64,000 nucleotides of DNA from Bradyrhizobium tropiciagri. Its GTDB lineage: Bacteria; Pseudomonadota; Alphaproteobacteria; Rhizobiales; Xanthobacteraceae. The notes below the pieces were generated by a model that worked only from the letters and a program-made list of their open reading frames with translations, was not told the DNA's origin and did not search any database. Where the stretch lies: the NCBI RefSeq assembly GCF_018130545.1, contig NZ_JAFCKF010000005.1, positions 496,001 through 560,000 on the forward strand, given 5' to 3'. How positions within the stretch are numbered: position 1 is the stretch's first letter; each line of letters starts with the position of its first letter. This document shows positions 51,478-61,769 of the stretch, in pieces. The translations under genes and the position numbers were made by a program.

Positions 51478-52980
51478 TCAGGCGACCTGCCGCTTGCCTG
51501 ATTTATCCCATCCGATCGGGCTGACGACGACGCGGTCGCGGCCTTCGTGTTTGGCTTGATAGAGCGCAAGGTCCGCGGCCTTGAGCAGATCGCGCGACGT
51601 GCGCTCGTGGTCGGGCACGAGGCAGGACACCCCGATGCTGACGGTCGGCAACTCCTGCTCGGATTCGCGTGCAGCCGTCAGCTTCGCGCGAATCTGTTCG
51701 GCGACGTCCAACGCACCGGCCTTGCCGATGCCTGGCAGCAGCACCGAAAACTCCTCACCGCCGTAACGCGCGCCTAGATCGGTGACGCGCTTGGCGCTGG
51801 CAGCGATACAACGTCCCACGGTGGCGAGCACGGCGTCGCCGGCCTGATGTCCGTAGGTGTCGTTGAAGGCTTTGAAATGATCGACGTCGATCATCAGAAG
51901 CGAAACCGACGACTTCGCACGCATGCCGCGCCGCCATTCGGCGTCCAGCGTATCGTCGAGACGGCGGCGGTTGGCGAGGCCGGTCAACGCATCGGTGCTT
52001 GCAAGGTGCGCGAGCCGGCGTTCCGCGGCGGCCCGCCGCTTGAGAGCGGCCAGCAAATAGAACATCAGCACGATCGAGAAACCGCACAGCGCGGCCACCA
52101 CGCTGCCGATCAGCCATACCTGCTGCCACCAATCGGCATAGATGCCGTCGAGCGAGAGACCTTCGGCGATGATCAGGGGATGTTGTCCGACCGCCTGGAA
52201 GACATAGAGCCGGCTGACATGATCGACGAGTGATTTCGTCTTGTAGGAGCCGGATTGCCGCGCCGGATACTGCTTGAAGACCTGCGAGTCCTTGATGCTC
52301 TGCCCGATCTTGCCGATCTCGAACGGCGCTCGCATCAGCATGACGCCATCGGTGTTGAACAGCGTCATGCTGTCGCCGAGGCCGAAGTTCAGCTTGCGAA
52401 ACAGATTGTGGAAATAGCTGAGCCGCATGCTGCCGGCGACCACGCCGGCAAACGAGCCGTCGTCATTGCTGATGCGGCGGCTCAGGCTGATCAGATACTC
52501 GCCCTCCGGAGTAACCCAGGGGGCACTGATGAACAGTCCGCTGTCCGGTTGGGTCCGATGCACCCGGAAGAAGTCCCGATCGGCGAAATTCGCGGCCCGC
52601 GGCGTCAATGTTCGGGAATCCAGCGTGACGTCTCCCGCTGCATTCAGCACCAGGATCGAGCCGAGGTCCTTGGCTGTCGCGGCGCGGTCGAACAGCACGA
52701 CCTGGCGAAGCTCCGGGCTGACCTTGCCGATCTCCGGCAGTTTGACGCCGTCGGCAACCGCCTGCAGCGAGAGGTCATAGAGCTCGATGTTGCGGTCGAT
52801 CTCGCTGGCGATGGAGGCGACGAGGTTGGTGGCGCCTTCCTTTGCATGCTGATAGTCCTTGCCCGCCATCTCCCACAGGATCGATGCGCAGATCGCCGAA
52901 AAGCCCAGGACGAGGCCGATTCCGAGCGCAAGCAGCCGTTTGGTCGGCACCGCCTTCGGCTTTGGCACAGGCCCGTTCAT
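51478..52980 (-). CDS. membrane diguanylate cyclase with dCACHE-like sensor
   Basis: 500 residues. Transmembrane helices lie near residues 17-38 and 283-310, with a dCACHE-like periplasmic sensor between them. The cytoplasmic GGDEF domain has RYGGEEFSVLLP (GGEEF near residue 407), so cyclase activity is likely, and RVTD five residues before it forms the inhibitory site for c-di-GMP. It makes c-di-GMP from GTP in response to an external ligand, which should affect motility and attachment. It is followed in the same direction by no gene within reach; the chemoreceptor lies upstream across 171 bases. Confidence 0.93.
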   Translation of the reverse strand: MNGPVPKPKAVPTKRLLALGIGLVLGFSAICASILWEMAGKDYQHAKEGATNLVASIASEIDRNIELYDLSLQAVADGVKLPEIGKVSPELRQVVLFDRAATAKDLGSILVLNAAGDVTLDSRTLTPRAANFADRDFFRVHRTQPDSGLFISAPWVTPEGEYLISLSRRISNDDGSFAGVVAGSMRLSYFHNLFRKLNFGLGDSMTLFNTDGVMLMRAPFEIGKIGQSIKDSQVFKQYPARQSGSYKTKSLVDHVSRLYVFQAVGQHPLIIAEGLSLDGIYADWWQQVWLIGSVVAALCGFSIVLMFYLLAALKRRAAAERRLAHLASTDALTGLANRRRLDDTLDAEWRRGMRAKSSVSLLMIDVDHFKAFNDTYGHQAGDAVLATVGRCIAASAKRVTDLGARYGGEEFSVLLPGIGKAGALDVAEQIRAKLTAARESEQELPTVSIGVSCLVPDHERTSRDLLKAADLALYQAKHEGRDRVVVSPIGWDKSGKRQVA

Positions 52981-53151
52981 TGCTCGCTTCCACTTCCCCC
53001 GCGCCGCCGCGCTTTGACGTTTTCTATGGGGGCATCAAATTGAGAAAGGCGACCTGAAGCGCAGGCAATTTATGCGCGTGCGTTGGGGGAGTCTTAACCA
53101 TCCGGATTGGCCGGGACCTGTCGCCGGCCTTCGACAGATCGCGCGATCCGT

Positions 53152-54903
53152 TCAGGTTCCGGTCCGGCGCATGCCGTCTGCGGCGTCGATGCGCAAATTG
53201 TGGAAGAACTGCTCGACCTCGCGCGACAGCGTCTCGGCCGTTGCGGTCAGATCGTTCGACGCCGCGAGCACGGATTCCGCTGCCTTGCTTGTCTGATCCA
53301 TGTCGTCGCGCAGCGAGCCGACGTTTGTGACCAGGGTTTCGTTGCCTTGGGCGGCCATCTGCGCGTTCGCGGAGATTTCGCGCGTGGCGGCGTCCTGCTG
53401 GCCGATCGCGCTTGCGATGTTCGTGGTGACGTCGCTGATCTCGCGCACGGCCTGGCCGATCTCGCGCACGGCGGCCACCGAGTTGCGGGTGGAAGCCTGG
53501 ATCAGGCCGACATTCTCGCTGATCTCGGCGGTTGCCTTCGCGGTCTGCCCGGCCAGCGCCTTGACCTCGTGCGCGACGACGGCGAAGCCGCGGCCGGCAT
53601 CGCCGGCGCGGGCGGCCTCGATGGTGGCGTTGAGCGCGAGCAGATTGGTCTGCTCGGCGATCGCCTGGATCAGGTTCAGCACGCCATCGATGCGCTGGGT
53701 GGTTGCGGCAAGGCTCTCGATCTCGGTGATCGACCGGTCGGTGCGCACGCCGGCCTGATCGACCGCGCCGGAGGATTGCTTGACCTGGCGGCCGATCTCC
53801 TCGACCGAAGCAGAGAGCTCTTCGGCGGCGCCAGCCACCGCGGAGACGTTGCTCGAGGCTTGTTCGGTGGCGCCGGCCGCGGCAACCGCCCGGCCGCTGG
53901 CGTCCGCCGCGACGGTCGCGATGGTCTGCGCGGTTTGCCGCATCGTCGCGGCGTTGTCGTGCACCGCGCGCAGCACCTCACCGATGGTGCCGCGGAATGC
54001 GTCGACGAAGCTCTCGATGTGCCGGCCACGCGCGTCGCGGGCCTCCGAATCCTGCAGGACTTGCGCGTTCAGACTGCGATTGCGATCCATCGCCTCCTGG
54101 AACACCTTGATGGCGCGCGCCAGGGCGCCGATCTCGTCGCCTCGCCCGACATGGGGCACTTCGACATGGTCGTCGCCCTCGACGACACGCTTGATGGTGG
54201 TGGTGATCTGCGACAGCGGCCGGGCAACCGAGCGGGCGATGATCAAGACGCCGAGCACCACCACGATCAGGGCGGCTGCACCGAGCCCGGTCAGCAGCAG
54301 CGCCAACGCCCGGTTGGCGTCGGTCTGCTGTGCCAGTCGTTTGCTGCGCTCGGCATAGACCTTGGACAGCGCCTCGAGATCCTTGTTCAGCGCGCTGCGC
54401 ACGTCGCGGTTGGCGTCGTTGTCGCCCCACTCACGCCCGGCCGCCGCGCCGATCTCGATGCCGCGCCGAACCAGCTCCTTGCGGAACTCGATGAACTGCT
54501 CGATGCGTTTCTTGAACACCGCGAACTGGGTGGCGTCGTCGGCTTGCAGCAGGGTTTCCCAGTTCTTGACCACGCCGAGGATGCGGTCGTTGAACGCCAG
54601 CAGCCCGTCGCCGTATTTCTTCACAGCTGCCGGATCGGTCGACATGTAGATGCCGCGGGATTCCATCACCACGGCATAGACCAGTGAATTGACCCGCTCG
54701 ACATTGAGCGCGGCGCGGCTCGCGAGGTCGACGGCCTCGGTCAGCTCGGCGTTGCGTCGCGCGTTGTAGTCGGACAGGAAGGTGATGGCCGCGGTCAGCG
54801 CCGCAATCAGCGCAAACGTCGAGTACAGCCGGGCAGCAAGCGAGAATCGGGATGCCATTGGAGGCCGGGATCTGGAGATGGGAGATGTGACGGGGGCGGG
54901 CAT
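53152..54903 (-). CDS. methyl-accepting chemotaxis protein
   Basis: 583 residues. A first transmembrane helix near residues 20-40 is followed by a helical periplasmic sensor, a second membrane helix near 200-220 ([20 protein letters not shown]), a HAMP domain with [17 protein letters not shown], and a signalling hairpin with [19 protein letters not shown]. It passes ligand signals to CheA/CheW. The sensor looks like the four-helix-bundle type. The C-terminus lacks a CheR-binding pentapeptide. The ATG at 54903 has GGAG eight bases upstream and is preferred over 54858 and 54942. No che genes lie nearby. Confidence 0.92.
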   Translation of the reverse strand: MPAPVTSPISRSRPPMASRFSLAARLYSTFALIAALTAAITFLSDYNARRNAELTEAVDLASRAALNVERVNSLVYAVVMESRGIYMSTDPAAVKKYGDGLLAFNDRILGVVKNWETLLQADDATQFAVFKKRIEQFIEFRKELVRRGIEIGAAAGREWGDNDANRDVRSALNKDLEALSKVYAERSKRLAQQTDANRALALLLTGLGAAALIVVVLGVLIIARSVARPLSQITTTIKRVVEGDDHVEVPHVGRGDEIGALARAIKVFQEAMDRNRSLNAQVLQDSEARDARGRHIESFVDAFRGTIGEVLRAVHDNAATMRQTAQTIATVAADASGRAVAAAGATEQASSNVSAVAGAAEELSASVEEIGRQVKQSSGAVDQAGVRTDRSITEIESLAATTQRIDGVLNLIQAIAEQTNLLALNATIEAARAGDAGRGFAVVAHEVKALAGQTAKATAEISENVGLIQASTRNSVAAVREIGQAVREISDVTTNIASAIGQQDAATREISANAQMAAQGNETLVTNVGSLRDDMDQTSKAAESVLAASNDLTATAETLSREVEQFFHNLRIDAADGMRRTGT

Positions 54904-55207
54904 TGCGGGCACTCCAAAGGGCCGGGGAGTACCTTCGGCCAATTAAAGCTTATGCAAAATCTTCATGGATAATGTCTTAACAAGCGTGTTTTGCGCTGGC
55001 TGCAGCTGGCTAAATCTCTAAATAATCCCAATGTCTTATGAGGCGCTCCGAACCTCTCATGTTCCGCCGTCCTGCGGCACTGTCGAGTGACGGCCCGCCA
55101 TCATCATCACTCATCAACATCCCCCTCGCGCGAGGCGGTGAAGCCGATGGCACGACTTTCGCAAAGAGATGCTAGGTTAAATTGCCCCGGCCTCGACGCG
55201 AACTCCC
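54904..55207. other. 304-base divergent intergenic region between MCP and eutB
   Basis: AT-richer than its surroundings at 54940-55040, with two AATGTCTTA direct repeats (54971 and 55031 approximately) in the AT-rich part. It should hold promoters for both directions, but I found no convincing sigma-54, EcfG or operator motif. No open frame of interest. Confidence 0.5.
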
Positions 55208-56590
55208 ATGCTCTATCGTCACACAATCGACGCCACCAATTACGCATTCGATGATCTGCGCGTCCTGCTTGCCAAGGCCTCGCCGCCGCGTTCCGGCGAC
55301 CGCCTGGCCGGCATCGCAGCCGACAGCGCGGAGGAGATGATCGCCGCGCGGCTTGCGCTGGCCAACCTTCCGCTCAAGCAATTCCTCGACGAGCCGGTTA
55401 TCCCCTATGAGGACGATGAAGTCACGCGCCTGATCCTCGACAGCCACGACGTTGCCGGCTTTGTGCCGGTGTCATCGCTCACCGTCGGCGGTTTCCGCGA
55501 CTGGCTGCTGTCGGATGCGGCCACTGGCGAAGCGATCAGGAAGATCTCGCGCGGCATCACGCCGGAGATGGTGGCGGCGGTGTCGAAGCTGATGCGTAAC
55601 CAGGATCTGATCCTGGTGGCGAAGAAATGCGATGTCACGACCGCGTTCCGCAACACCATCGGTCTGCGCGGCCGCATGAGCGCCCGGTTGCAGCCCAACC
55701 ATCCGTTCGACGACCCCAAGGGCATCACCGCCTCGATCCTCGACGGGCTGCTGCTGGGATCGGGCGATGCCTGCATCGGGATCAATCCGGCGAGCGACGA
55801 TCCGAAAGTGATCGGCACCCTGCTGCGGCTCCTCGACGACATCATCACGCGGCTCGAGATTCCGACGCAGGCATGCGTGCTCACCCATGTCACGACCACG
55901 CTCGGGCTGATCGGGCAGGGGCTGCCGGTCGATCTCGTGTTCCAGTCGATCGCCGGCACCGAGGCGGCCAACCGCAGCTTCGGCGTCGACCTGTCGTTGC
56001 TGCGCGAGGCGCGCGAAGCCGGCATGTCGCTGCACCGGGGCACGGTCGGCGACAATGTGATGTATTTCGAGACCGGGCAGGGCTCGGCTCTGTCGGCCAA
56101 CGCCCATCACCAGGTCGACCAGCAGACCTGCGAGGCGCGCGCCTATGCGGTGGCGCGCGCGTTCGATCCGCTGCTCGTCAACAGCGTGGTCGGCTTCATC
56201 GGTCCTGAATACCTCTATGACGGCAAGGAAATCATCCGCGCCGGGCTCGAGGATCATTTCTGCGGCAAGCTGCTCGGCCTGCCGCTCGGGATCGACGTCT
56301 GCTACACCAACCATGCCGAGGCCGATCAGGACGACATGGATAATCTCCTGACGTTGCTTGCGGCCGCCGGCGTGAATTTCATCATGGGCGTGCCGGGCGC
56401 CGATGACGTGATGCTGAACTATCAGTCGACATCGTTTCACGATGCGCTCTACATCCGCGACCTGTTCGGCCTGAAGCGGGCGCCCGAATTCGACGCCTGG
56501 CTCGCGCGTGTCGGCCTTGCCGGGCAGGACTTCCGCCTTGTTGACGATGCGGAGCGGCTGCCCGACCTCGCAGCCAGGCTCTTGACCTGA
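55208..56590 (+). CDS. eutB: ethanolamine ammonia-lyase large subunit
   Basis: 460 residues, normal for EutB, the heavy subunit of the coenzyme-B12-dependent enzyme that turns ethanolamine into acetaldehyde and ammonia. Segments include GITPEMVAAVSKLMRNQDL, RNTIGLRGRMSARLQPNHP and HTLTTTLG-like HVTTTLGLIGQGLPVD, MYFETGQGSALSANAHHQ and FIGPEYLYDG. The small subunit gene eutC is 1.7 kb downstream, after hpnP. No eut microcompartment or reactivase (eutA) gene is visible here, so this is the simple non-compartment form. Confidence 0.95.
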   Translation: MLYRHTIDATNYAFDDLRVLLAKASPPRSGDRLAGIAADSAEEMIAARLALANLPLKQFLDEPVIPYEDDEVTRLILDSHDVAGFVPVSSLTVGGFRDWLLSDAATGEAIRKISRGITPEMVAAVSKLMRNQDLILVAKKCDVTTAFRNTIGLRGRMSARLQPNHPFDDPKGITASILDGLLLGSGDACIGINPASDDPKVIGTLLRLLDDIITRLEIPTQACVLTHVTTTLGLIGQGLPVDLVFQSIAGTEAANRSFGVDLSLLREAREAGMSLHRGTVGDNVMYFETGQGSALSANAHHQVDQQTCEARAYAVARAFDPLLVNSVVGFIGPEYLYDGKEIIRAGLEDHFCGKLLGLPLGIDVCYTNHAEADQDDMDNLLTLLAAAGVNFIMGVPGADDVMLNYQSTSFHDALYIRDLFGLKRAPEFDAWLARVGLAGQDFRLVDDAERLPDLAARLLT

Positions 56591-56719
56591 CGGGATAGCG
56601 AAATTCTGCAGAGCAACTATCTCGGCGTTGTGACGTTAGGTAGTGCCACAATGTTGAAGAATTTCTGGCCCAGCGTTCCGCGCCGTGGTTAGATTTGCAG
56701 GTGCTTCGGGGTCGTATTG

Positions 56720-58306
56720 ATGAGAGCTGAGGGCATAGAGACAGCACGGCGTATCCTCTGCGTCTTTCCGCGCTATACGTCGTCGTTTGGGACCTTCGAG
56801 CACTCCTATGCCCTGACTGACGGCGTCAAGGCGTTCATGCCGCCGCAGGGCCTGCTGCTGATCGCCGCATACCTTCCGGAGAACTGGTCGGTCCGTTTCG
56901 TCGACGAGAACCTGCGGCCCGCAACCGCGGAGGATTTCGCGTGGGCGGAGGCCGTGTTCGTCAGCGGTATGCACATCCAGCGCCAGCAGATGAACGACAT
57001 CTGCCACCGCGCCCATGACCATGACTTGGTGGTCGCGATCGGCGGTCCGTCGGTCAGTGCCTGCCCGGACTACTATCCCGCATTCGACTACCTTCATGTC
57101 GGCGAGCTCGGCGACGCCACCAATGAGCTGATCCGGCGCCTGGCTGACGACACCAGCCGTCCCGACGAGCAGGTGGTGCTGAAGACCGTCGACCGCCTGC
57201 CGATGACGGACTTTCCGCTGCCGGCCTATGAGCTCGCCGAGACCAAGAAGTACTTTCTCGGCAGCATCCAGTTCTCCTCGGGCTGCCCCTATCAATGCGA
57301 GTTCTGTGACATCCCCGGGCTCTATGGCCGCAATCCGCGGCTGAAATCGCCGCAGCAGATCATCGCCGAGCTCGACAAGCTGCGTGCGTGCGGCGCGACC
57401 GACACCGTGTATTTCGTCGATGACAATTTCATCGGCAACCGCAAGGCTGCGAGCGAATTGCTGCCGCATCTGATCGAGTGGCAGAAGCGGACCGGCTATG
57501 TCACGCGCCTTGCCTGCGAGGCGACGCTCAACATCGCCAAGCGGCCCGAGATCCTGGAGAAGATGCGCGAGGCGTTCTTCGTGACGATCTTCGTCGGCAT
57601 CGAGACGCCGGATCCCGATGCGCTGAAAGCCATGCACAAGGATCAGAACATGATGGTTCCGATCCTGGAGGGCGTGCGCACCATCAATTCGTTCGGCATG
57701 GAGGTCGTCTCCGGCATCATCATGGGGCTCGATACCGACAAGCCGCAGACCGGCGACGCGCTGATTTCCTTCGTCGAGGAATCCCGGATTCCGCTGCTCA
57801 CCATCAATCTGCTGCAGGCGTTGCCGAAGACGCCGCTGTGGGACCGGCTTGAGAAAGCGGGGCGCCTGGTCGATGACGAGGGCCGCGACTCCAATGTCGA
57901 GTTCCTGCTGCCCTATGAGGACGTGGTCAGTTCCTGGCGCAAATGCATGGAAATCGCCTACGAGCCGAAGAAGCTGTTCGAGCGCTATCTGCATCAGTGC
58001 AACTACACCTATGCCAACCGCATCAAGGTGCCAGTCAGCCCGGAGATGAAGAGCTGGGCCAACATCCGGCGCGGCCTGATCATGCTGCGCAACATCTTCT
58101 GGAAGGTCGGCGTGCTCGGCGACTACAGGCGGGTGTTCTGGAAGTTTGCGCTCGGCCGGCTCAAGCGCGGTGACATCGAGGGGCTGATCTCCGCGACGCT
58201 GGTCGCGCATCATCTGATCACGTTTGCGCGTGCAGCCTCCAGCGGCCGGCAGAACGCCTCGAACTACTCGATCCGGCTGCGCGAGGCGTCCGTTCCCGCC
58301 GAATGA
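56720..58306 (+). CDS. hpnP: B12-binding radical SAM hopanoid C-2 methylase
   Basis: 528 residues. An N-terminal cobalamin-binding domain (about residues 12-150) is followed by a radical SAM domain with the cluster-binding Cys189, Cys193 and Cys196 in [15 protein letters not shown], and a C-terminal segment typical of this subfamily. Identity as HpnP rests on recognisable stretches such as [33 protein letters not shown] and [13 protein letters not shown], plus the hopanoid genes 1-5 kb downstream. It adds a methyl to C-2 of the hopanoid A-ring from methylcobalamin. The ATG at 56720 is chosen; a TTG lies one codon earlier. Its place between eutB and eutC is unusual. Another B12-radical SAM methylase of the same class is the alternative. 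Confidence 0.88.
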   Translation: MRAEGIETARRILCVFPRYTSSFGTFEHSYALTDGVKAFMPPQGLLLIAAYLPENWSVRFVDENLRPATAEDFAWAEAVFVSGMHIQRQQMNDICHRAHDHDLVVAIGGPSVSACPDYYPAFDYLHVGELGDATNELIRRLADDTSRPDEQVVLKTVDRLPMTDFPLPAYELAETKKYFLGSIQFSSGCPYQCEFCDIPGLYGRNPRLKSPQQIIAELDKLRACGATDTVYFVDDNFIGNRKAASELLPHLIEWQKRTGYVTRLACEATLNIAKRPEILEKMREAFFVTIFVGIETPDPDALKAMHKDQNMMVPILEGVRTINSFGMEVVSGIIMGLDTDKPQTGDALISFVEESRIPLLTINLLQALPKTPLWDRLEKAGRLVDDEGRDSNVEFLLPYEDVVSSWRKCMEIAYEPKKLFERYLHQCNYTYANRIKVPVSPEMKSWANIRRGLIMLRNIFWKVGVLGDYRRVFWKFALGRLKRGDIEGLISATLVAHHLITFARAASSGRQNASNYSIRLREASVPAE

Positions 58307-58310
58307 CAGC

Positions 58311-59105
58311 ATGACGACACCGCCGGTGCCATCGCCCCCTGCGCTTTCCGATTTGCGCGACCTGACGCCGGCGCGCGTCGGTCTCGGCCGGTCCGGGGCC
58401 AGCCTGCCGACCAACGCGTTGCTCTCCTTCACGCTTGACCACGCCCGCGCCCGCGACGCGGTTCACGCCGCGTTCGATGTCGGCGGCATTGCCGCCGGTC
58501 TTGGCGGTCTCGGCATCACGCCGCTTGAGGTGTCGAGCCAGGCGCACAGCCGGCGCGACTACCTGCGCCGGCCCGACCTCGGGCGCATGCTGGATTCGGC
58601 ATCGCGGCGATCGCTTGAGGGCAGCGGCGTCACCGCGTGCTCCTGTGCCATCGTGATCGGTGACGGCCTGTCGCCGACGGCGGTCAATGTGCACGCGGTC
58701 GAATTGCTCCGGCATCTGTTGCCGCAGCTTGCGGCCGACAGGAGCGATGCGGGTGCGGTGATCGTCGCCTCGGGGGCGCGGGTCGCGCTCGGTGACGAGA
58801 TCGGCGCCATCATCGGCGCGCGTATGCTGGTGATGCTGATCGGCGAGCGGCCGGGCCTGTCCGCACCCGACAGCCTCGGCGCCTATCTCACCTTCGCGCC
58901 GCGGATCGGTTTGACCGATGCCGACCGCAATTGCGTCTCCAACATCCACCGTGCCGGGCTGAGCTATGCGGACGCCGCATTCAGAATCGCCTGGCTTGTG
59001 CGCGAAGGCTTGGCACGCCAGATCACCGGGGTCGCATTGAAGGATGAAAGCGGCGGTGGATCGTCACAGAATGCGCTCCCAGGGTGTGGCAAATCAGTTA
59101 CTTAA
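58311..59105 (+). CDS. eutC: ethanolamine ammonia-lyase small subunit
   Basis: 264 residues, the usual EutC length. Typical segments are [55 protein letters not shown] and [20 protein letters not shown], then [18 protein letters not shown]. It starts four bases after hpnP, so it should be on the same transcript and, with EutB, forms the ethanolamine-cleaving enzyme. The ATG at 58311 is chosen; a longer frame overlapping hpnP begins at 58224 and lacks support. Confidence 0.94.
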   Translation: MTTPPVPSPPALSDLRDLTPARVGLGRSGASLPTNALLSFTLDHARARDAVHAAFDVGGIAAGLGGLGITPLEVSSQAHSRRDYLRRPDLGRMLDSASRRSLEGSGVTACSCAIVIGDGLSPTAVNVHAVELLRHLLPQLAADRSDAGAVIVASGARVALGDEIGAIIGARMLVMLIGERPGLSAPDSLGAYLTFAPRIGLTDADRNCVSNIHRAGLSYADAAFRIAWLVREGLARQITGVALKDESGGGSSQNALPGCGKSVT

Positions 59106-59302
59106 TGGCTGATATCGGCGGTTCCCCGTCGATTTGGCGCGTGCCTCGCGCTTGCGAGCAAGAGGGCGGACAGGTAAAACCGGCGCCGGTCAATATTCGC
59201 GTGTTTTCAAGGACTAGCGCCGAACAATCGCGCTCACCCGCCTCATTCGCGCCCCTAGACCCAAGCTAGACAGATTGAGCCGTTTGCAGAACTGGACAGG
59301 GC

Positions 59303-61687
59303 ATGCTCGAAAAGAATTCCGAAAGTCAGGTCCACGTCGGGAAGGTCGAAGAGCCGCGATCCGGCCCCAGCATCGCCTTCGGGATCGAGCGTCTCGGCCT
59401 GATCCCGATGCGGGCGCCGATCCTGTCCTGCGTCGTCCTGGTTCTGCTGCTGATCGGCGCCGTGTTCGGCATCCACCGGATCAAGATCGACGACTCGCTG
59501 TCGCAGCTGTTCCGCTCCAATTCCCAAGACTACAAGCAATATGAGGCGGTGACCAAGCGCTTCCCGGCGACCGAGTTCGACGTCCTCGTCGTGGTCGAAG
59601 GCAAGACGCTGCTGTCCCGCGACAATCTCGGCAAGCTGCGCGACATGGTCACCGACCTGCAGCTCGTCGAGGGCGTGCGCGGCCTGGTGTCGCTGTTCTC
59701 CGCACGCCAGGCGCCGGAGCCAGGCAAGCTGCCGGCGGCGCTGTTCCCGAATGAACTCCCCGAGGGCGCGGCCTACGACAAATTCGTCGAGACCATCAAA
59801 AGCAACGAGATCATCCGCGGCAAGCTGCTGTCGGAGGACGGCACGCTCGCGCTGGTCGTGCTGTCGCTCGAGCCGGAGGTGGTCGGCAGCAACAAGCTCG
59901 GCAAGGTAGTCGGCGACATCAGGAAGATCATGGCCGACGATCTCGGCGGCAGCGGGCTCAATGCCCAGCTGTCCGGCGTGCCGGTCATGCAGCTCGAGAT
60001 CCGCAACGCGGTCGAGCGCGATGGCCTGACCTACAACATCCTCGGCATCCTGGCCGGCTGCGTCATCGCCATCATCTTCTTCCGCAAGATATCGTTCATG
60101 GTGGCGGCGGCATTCCCGCCGATGATCGCGATCCTGCTCGCGCTCGGCGGCCTCGGCTGGGCCAATTTCAATCTCAACATGTTCCTCAACGTGATGACCC
60201 CGCTCATCATGGTGATCAGCTTCTCCGACTCGATGCAGCTGACATTCGCGGCACGCGACCGGCTGATCGCGGGGCAGGACAAGTTCACCGCGTTCAAGAA
60301 CGCGGTGCTGGTGGTCGGCCCGGCCTGCGTGCTGACCCACGGCACGGCGGGCATTTCCTTCATCGCGCTGCAATTCTCGGATTCCGACCTGATCCGCAAA
60401 TTCGGCGAGGCCGGGCTTGCGGCGACCATCATCGCGCTGGTCGCGGTGTTGTCGCTGGTGCCGGTGTTCGGCATCCTGCTGGTGCGCAACGAGAAGGTCT
60501 TTGCGGTCAAGTTCCAGAGCGCGGATGCCGGCGTGCAGGCGTTGCGCAATTTCTGCTACTGGATCGCGGTGCGCATGGTCGGCCGTCCCGGGCTTTTCAG
60601 CCTGCTCGCGCTGATCGTCGTCGGCGGCCTCGGCATCATCTATGCCAATCTGGAGCCGCGTTACCGGCTCGCCGACCAGGTGCCGGACAAGCGGCAGGCG
60701 GTGGAGGCATCGAGCCGGCTCGATGCCAAGCTGACCGGCGCCAACCCGGTCGACGTCCTGATCGAATTCCCCAAGGGTGAATCGCTCTACTCGCCGGAGA
60801 CGCTGAAGACGATCGCCGACGTTCACGCGATGGTCGAGGACTCGGCCGGCGTCGGCAACGTCTGGTCGCTGGAAACCCTGCGGCGCTGGCTCGCCGAAAA
60901 GGCCGGCAGCAACGATGTCGCGACGCTGAAGGAATATGTCAGCGTGATTCCCGAACATCTCGTGCGGCGCTTCATCTCGAAGGATCAGGACGCGGTCGTG
61001 GTGTCGGGCCGGGTTCCTGATCTGGATTCGAGCCAGCTGCTTCCGGTGGTGAACAAGCTCGATCATTCGCTCGACAAGGTGCGCGCCGAGCATCCCGGTT
61101 ACGAGATCGCCGTCACCGGCCTGTCGGTGATTGCTGCGCGCAACAGCGCCAACATGATCGAGAAGCTCAACCACGGTCTCACCATCGAGTTTCTGCTGGT
61201 CGCGATCTTCATCGGGCTCGCGTTCCGCTCGGTCGTGGTGATGTTCTCCTGCATCCTGCCCGGCATCTTCCCCGTGGTGCTATCGGGCACCGTGCTGTGG
61301 CTGCTCGGGGAGGGGCTGCAATTCGCCAGCGTGGTGGCATTGACCGTGTCGTTCGGCCTCGGCCTTTCCGCTACCATCCACTTCCTCAACCGCCTGCGGC
61401 TGGAGACCAAGCCGGGGGTCACGCCGGAACTCGCGGTCGAGCGCGCCACCGTGCTGGTCGGACCCGCACTGATCCTGACCACGGTGGTGCTGGCCTGCGG
61501 CCTCGTCGTCACCGTGTTCTCCGACCTGCCGTCGCTGCGCCTGTTCGGCTGGCTCAGCGCGTTCTCGATGGTCGCAGCCCTGGTCGCGGACCTCTTCATC
61601 CTGCGGCCGACCTCGATGTTCCTGATCAACCTGTCGCAGAAGCTGCGCGGCAAGGGCGGGCAGCCCGCGCCGATCGAAAAGGCCTGA
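59303..61687 (+). CDS. hpnN: hopanoid transporter of the RND/MMPL family
   Basis: 794 residues, with about twelve membrane helices in two repeats (each with a first helix, a large periplasmic loop, then five helices), as in RND/MMPL exporters. Helix-rich stretches include IALGGLGWANFNLNMFLNV and FGLGLSATIHFLNRLRL. Size and location next to hpnP and hpnC identify it as HpnN, which moves hopanoids from the inner to the outer membrane in Rhodopseudomonas. The ATG at 59303 lies in a 197-base gap after eutC that may hold its own promoter. A perfect terminator hairpin directly follows the gene. Confidence 0.93.
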   Translation: MLEKNSESQVHVGKVEEPRSGPSIAFGIERLGLIPMRAPILSCVVLVLLLIGAVFGIHRIKIDDSLSQLFRSNSQDYKQYEAVTKRFPATEFDVLVVVEGKTLLSRDNLGKLRDMVTDLQLVEGVRGLVSLFSARQAPEPGKLPAALFPNELPEGAAYDKFVETIKSNEIIRGKLLSEDGTLALVVLSLEPEVVGSNKLGKVVGDIRKIMADDLGGSGLNAQLSGVPVMQLEIRNAVERDGLTYNILGILAGCVIAIIFFRKISFMVAAAFPPMIAILLALGGLGWANFNLNMFLNVMTPLIMVISFSDSMQLTFAARDRLIAGQDKFTAFKNAVLVVGPACVLTHGTAGISFIALQFSDSDLIRKFGEAGLAATIIALVAVLSLVPVFGILLVRNEKVFAVKFQSADAGVQALRNFCYWIAVRMVGRPGLFSLLALIVVGGLGIIYANLEPRYRLADQVPDKRQAVEASSRLDAKLTGANPVDVLIEFPKGESLYSPETLKTIADVHAMVEDSAGVGNVWSLETLRRWLAEKAGSNDVATLKEYVSVIPEHLVRRFISKDQDAVVVSGRVPDLDSSQLLPVVNKLDHSLDKVRAEHPGYEIAVTGLSVIAARNSANMIEKLNHGLTIEFLLVAIFIGLAFRSVVVMFSCILPGIFPVVLSGTVLWLLGEGLQFASVVALTVSFGLGLSATIHFLNRLRLETKPGVTPELAVERATVLVGPALILTTVVLACGLVVTVFSDLPSLRLFGWLSAFSMVAALVADLFILRPTSMFLINLSQKLRGKGGQPAPIEKA

Positions 61688-61700
61688 TGTCCTGACAAAC

Positions 61701-61741
61701 AAAAGGCCCGGTTCCGAAGCGTTCGGAACCGGGCCTTTTTT
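61701..61741 (+). terminator. rho-independent terminator after hpnN
   Basis: AAAGGCCCGGTTCCGAA (61702-61718) and its exact complement TTCGGAACCGGGCCTTT (61722-61738) form a 17-base-pair stem with a GCG loop, ending in a T-run on the plus strand and an A-run on the other side. It can therefore work in both directions and would end hpnN and the convergent exported-protein gene. Confidence 0.95.
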
Positions 61742-61769
61742 GTTGACCGGCGAAATCGGCGGCGGAGCG

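Noticed and set aside
53107-54687. 526-codon plus-strand frame over the chemoreceptor gene
   Set aside because: Gly/Arg/Asp-rich shadow of the chemoreceptor. The minus-strand gene has HAMP and signalling-hairpin sequences.
56591-56719. possible EcfG-type promoter before hpnP
   Set aside because: hpnP is known to be under EcfG control in Rhodopseudomonas, but I find no GGAAC-N16/17-CGTT pattern in the plus direction here.
56636-58432. 598-codon minus-strand frame over hpnP
   Set aside because: The plus-strand protein has a clear CxxxCxxC cluster site and B12 domain. The antisense frame is a codon-bias shadow.
59084-59269. 61-codon frame between eutC and hpnN
   Set aside because: It overlaps the end of eutC, lacks a ribosome site, and shows no similarity that I recognise.
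59255-61174. 639-codon minus-strand frame over hpnN
   Set aside because: It is very rich in His, Asp, Arg and Gln, with no recognisable domain, opposite a well-supported RND transporter.
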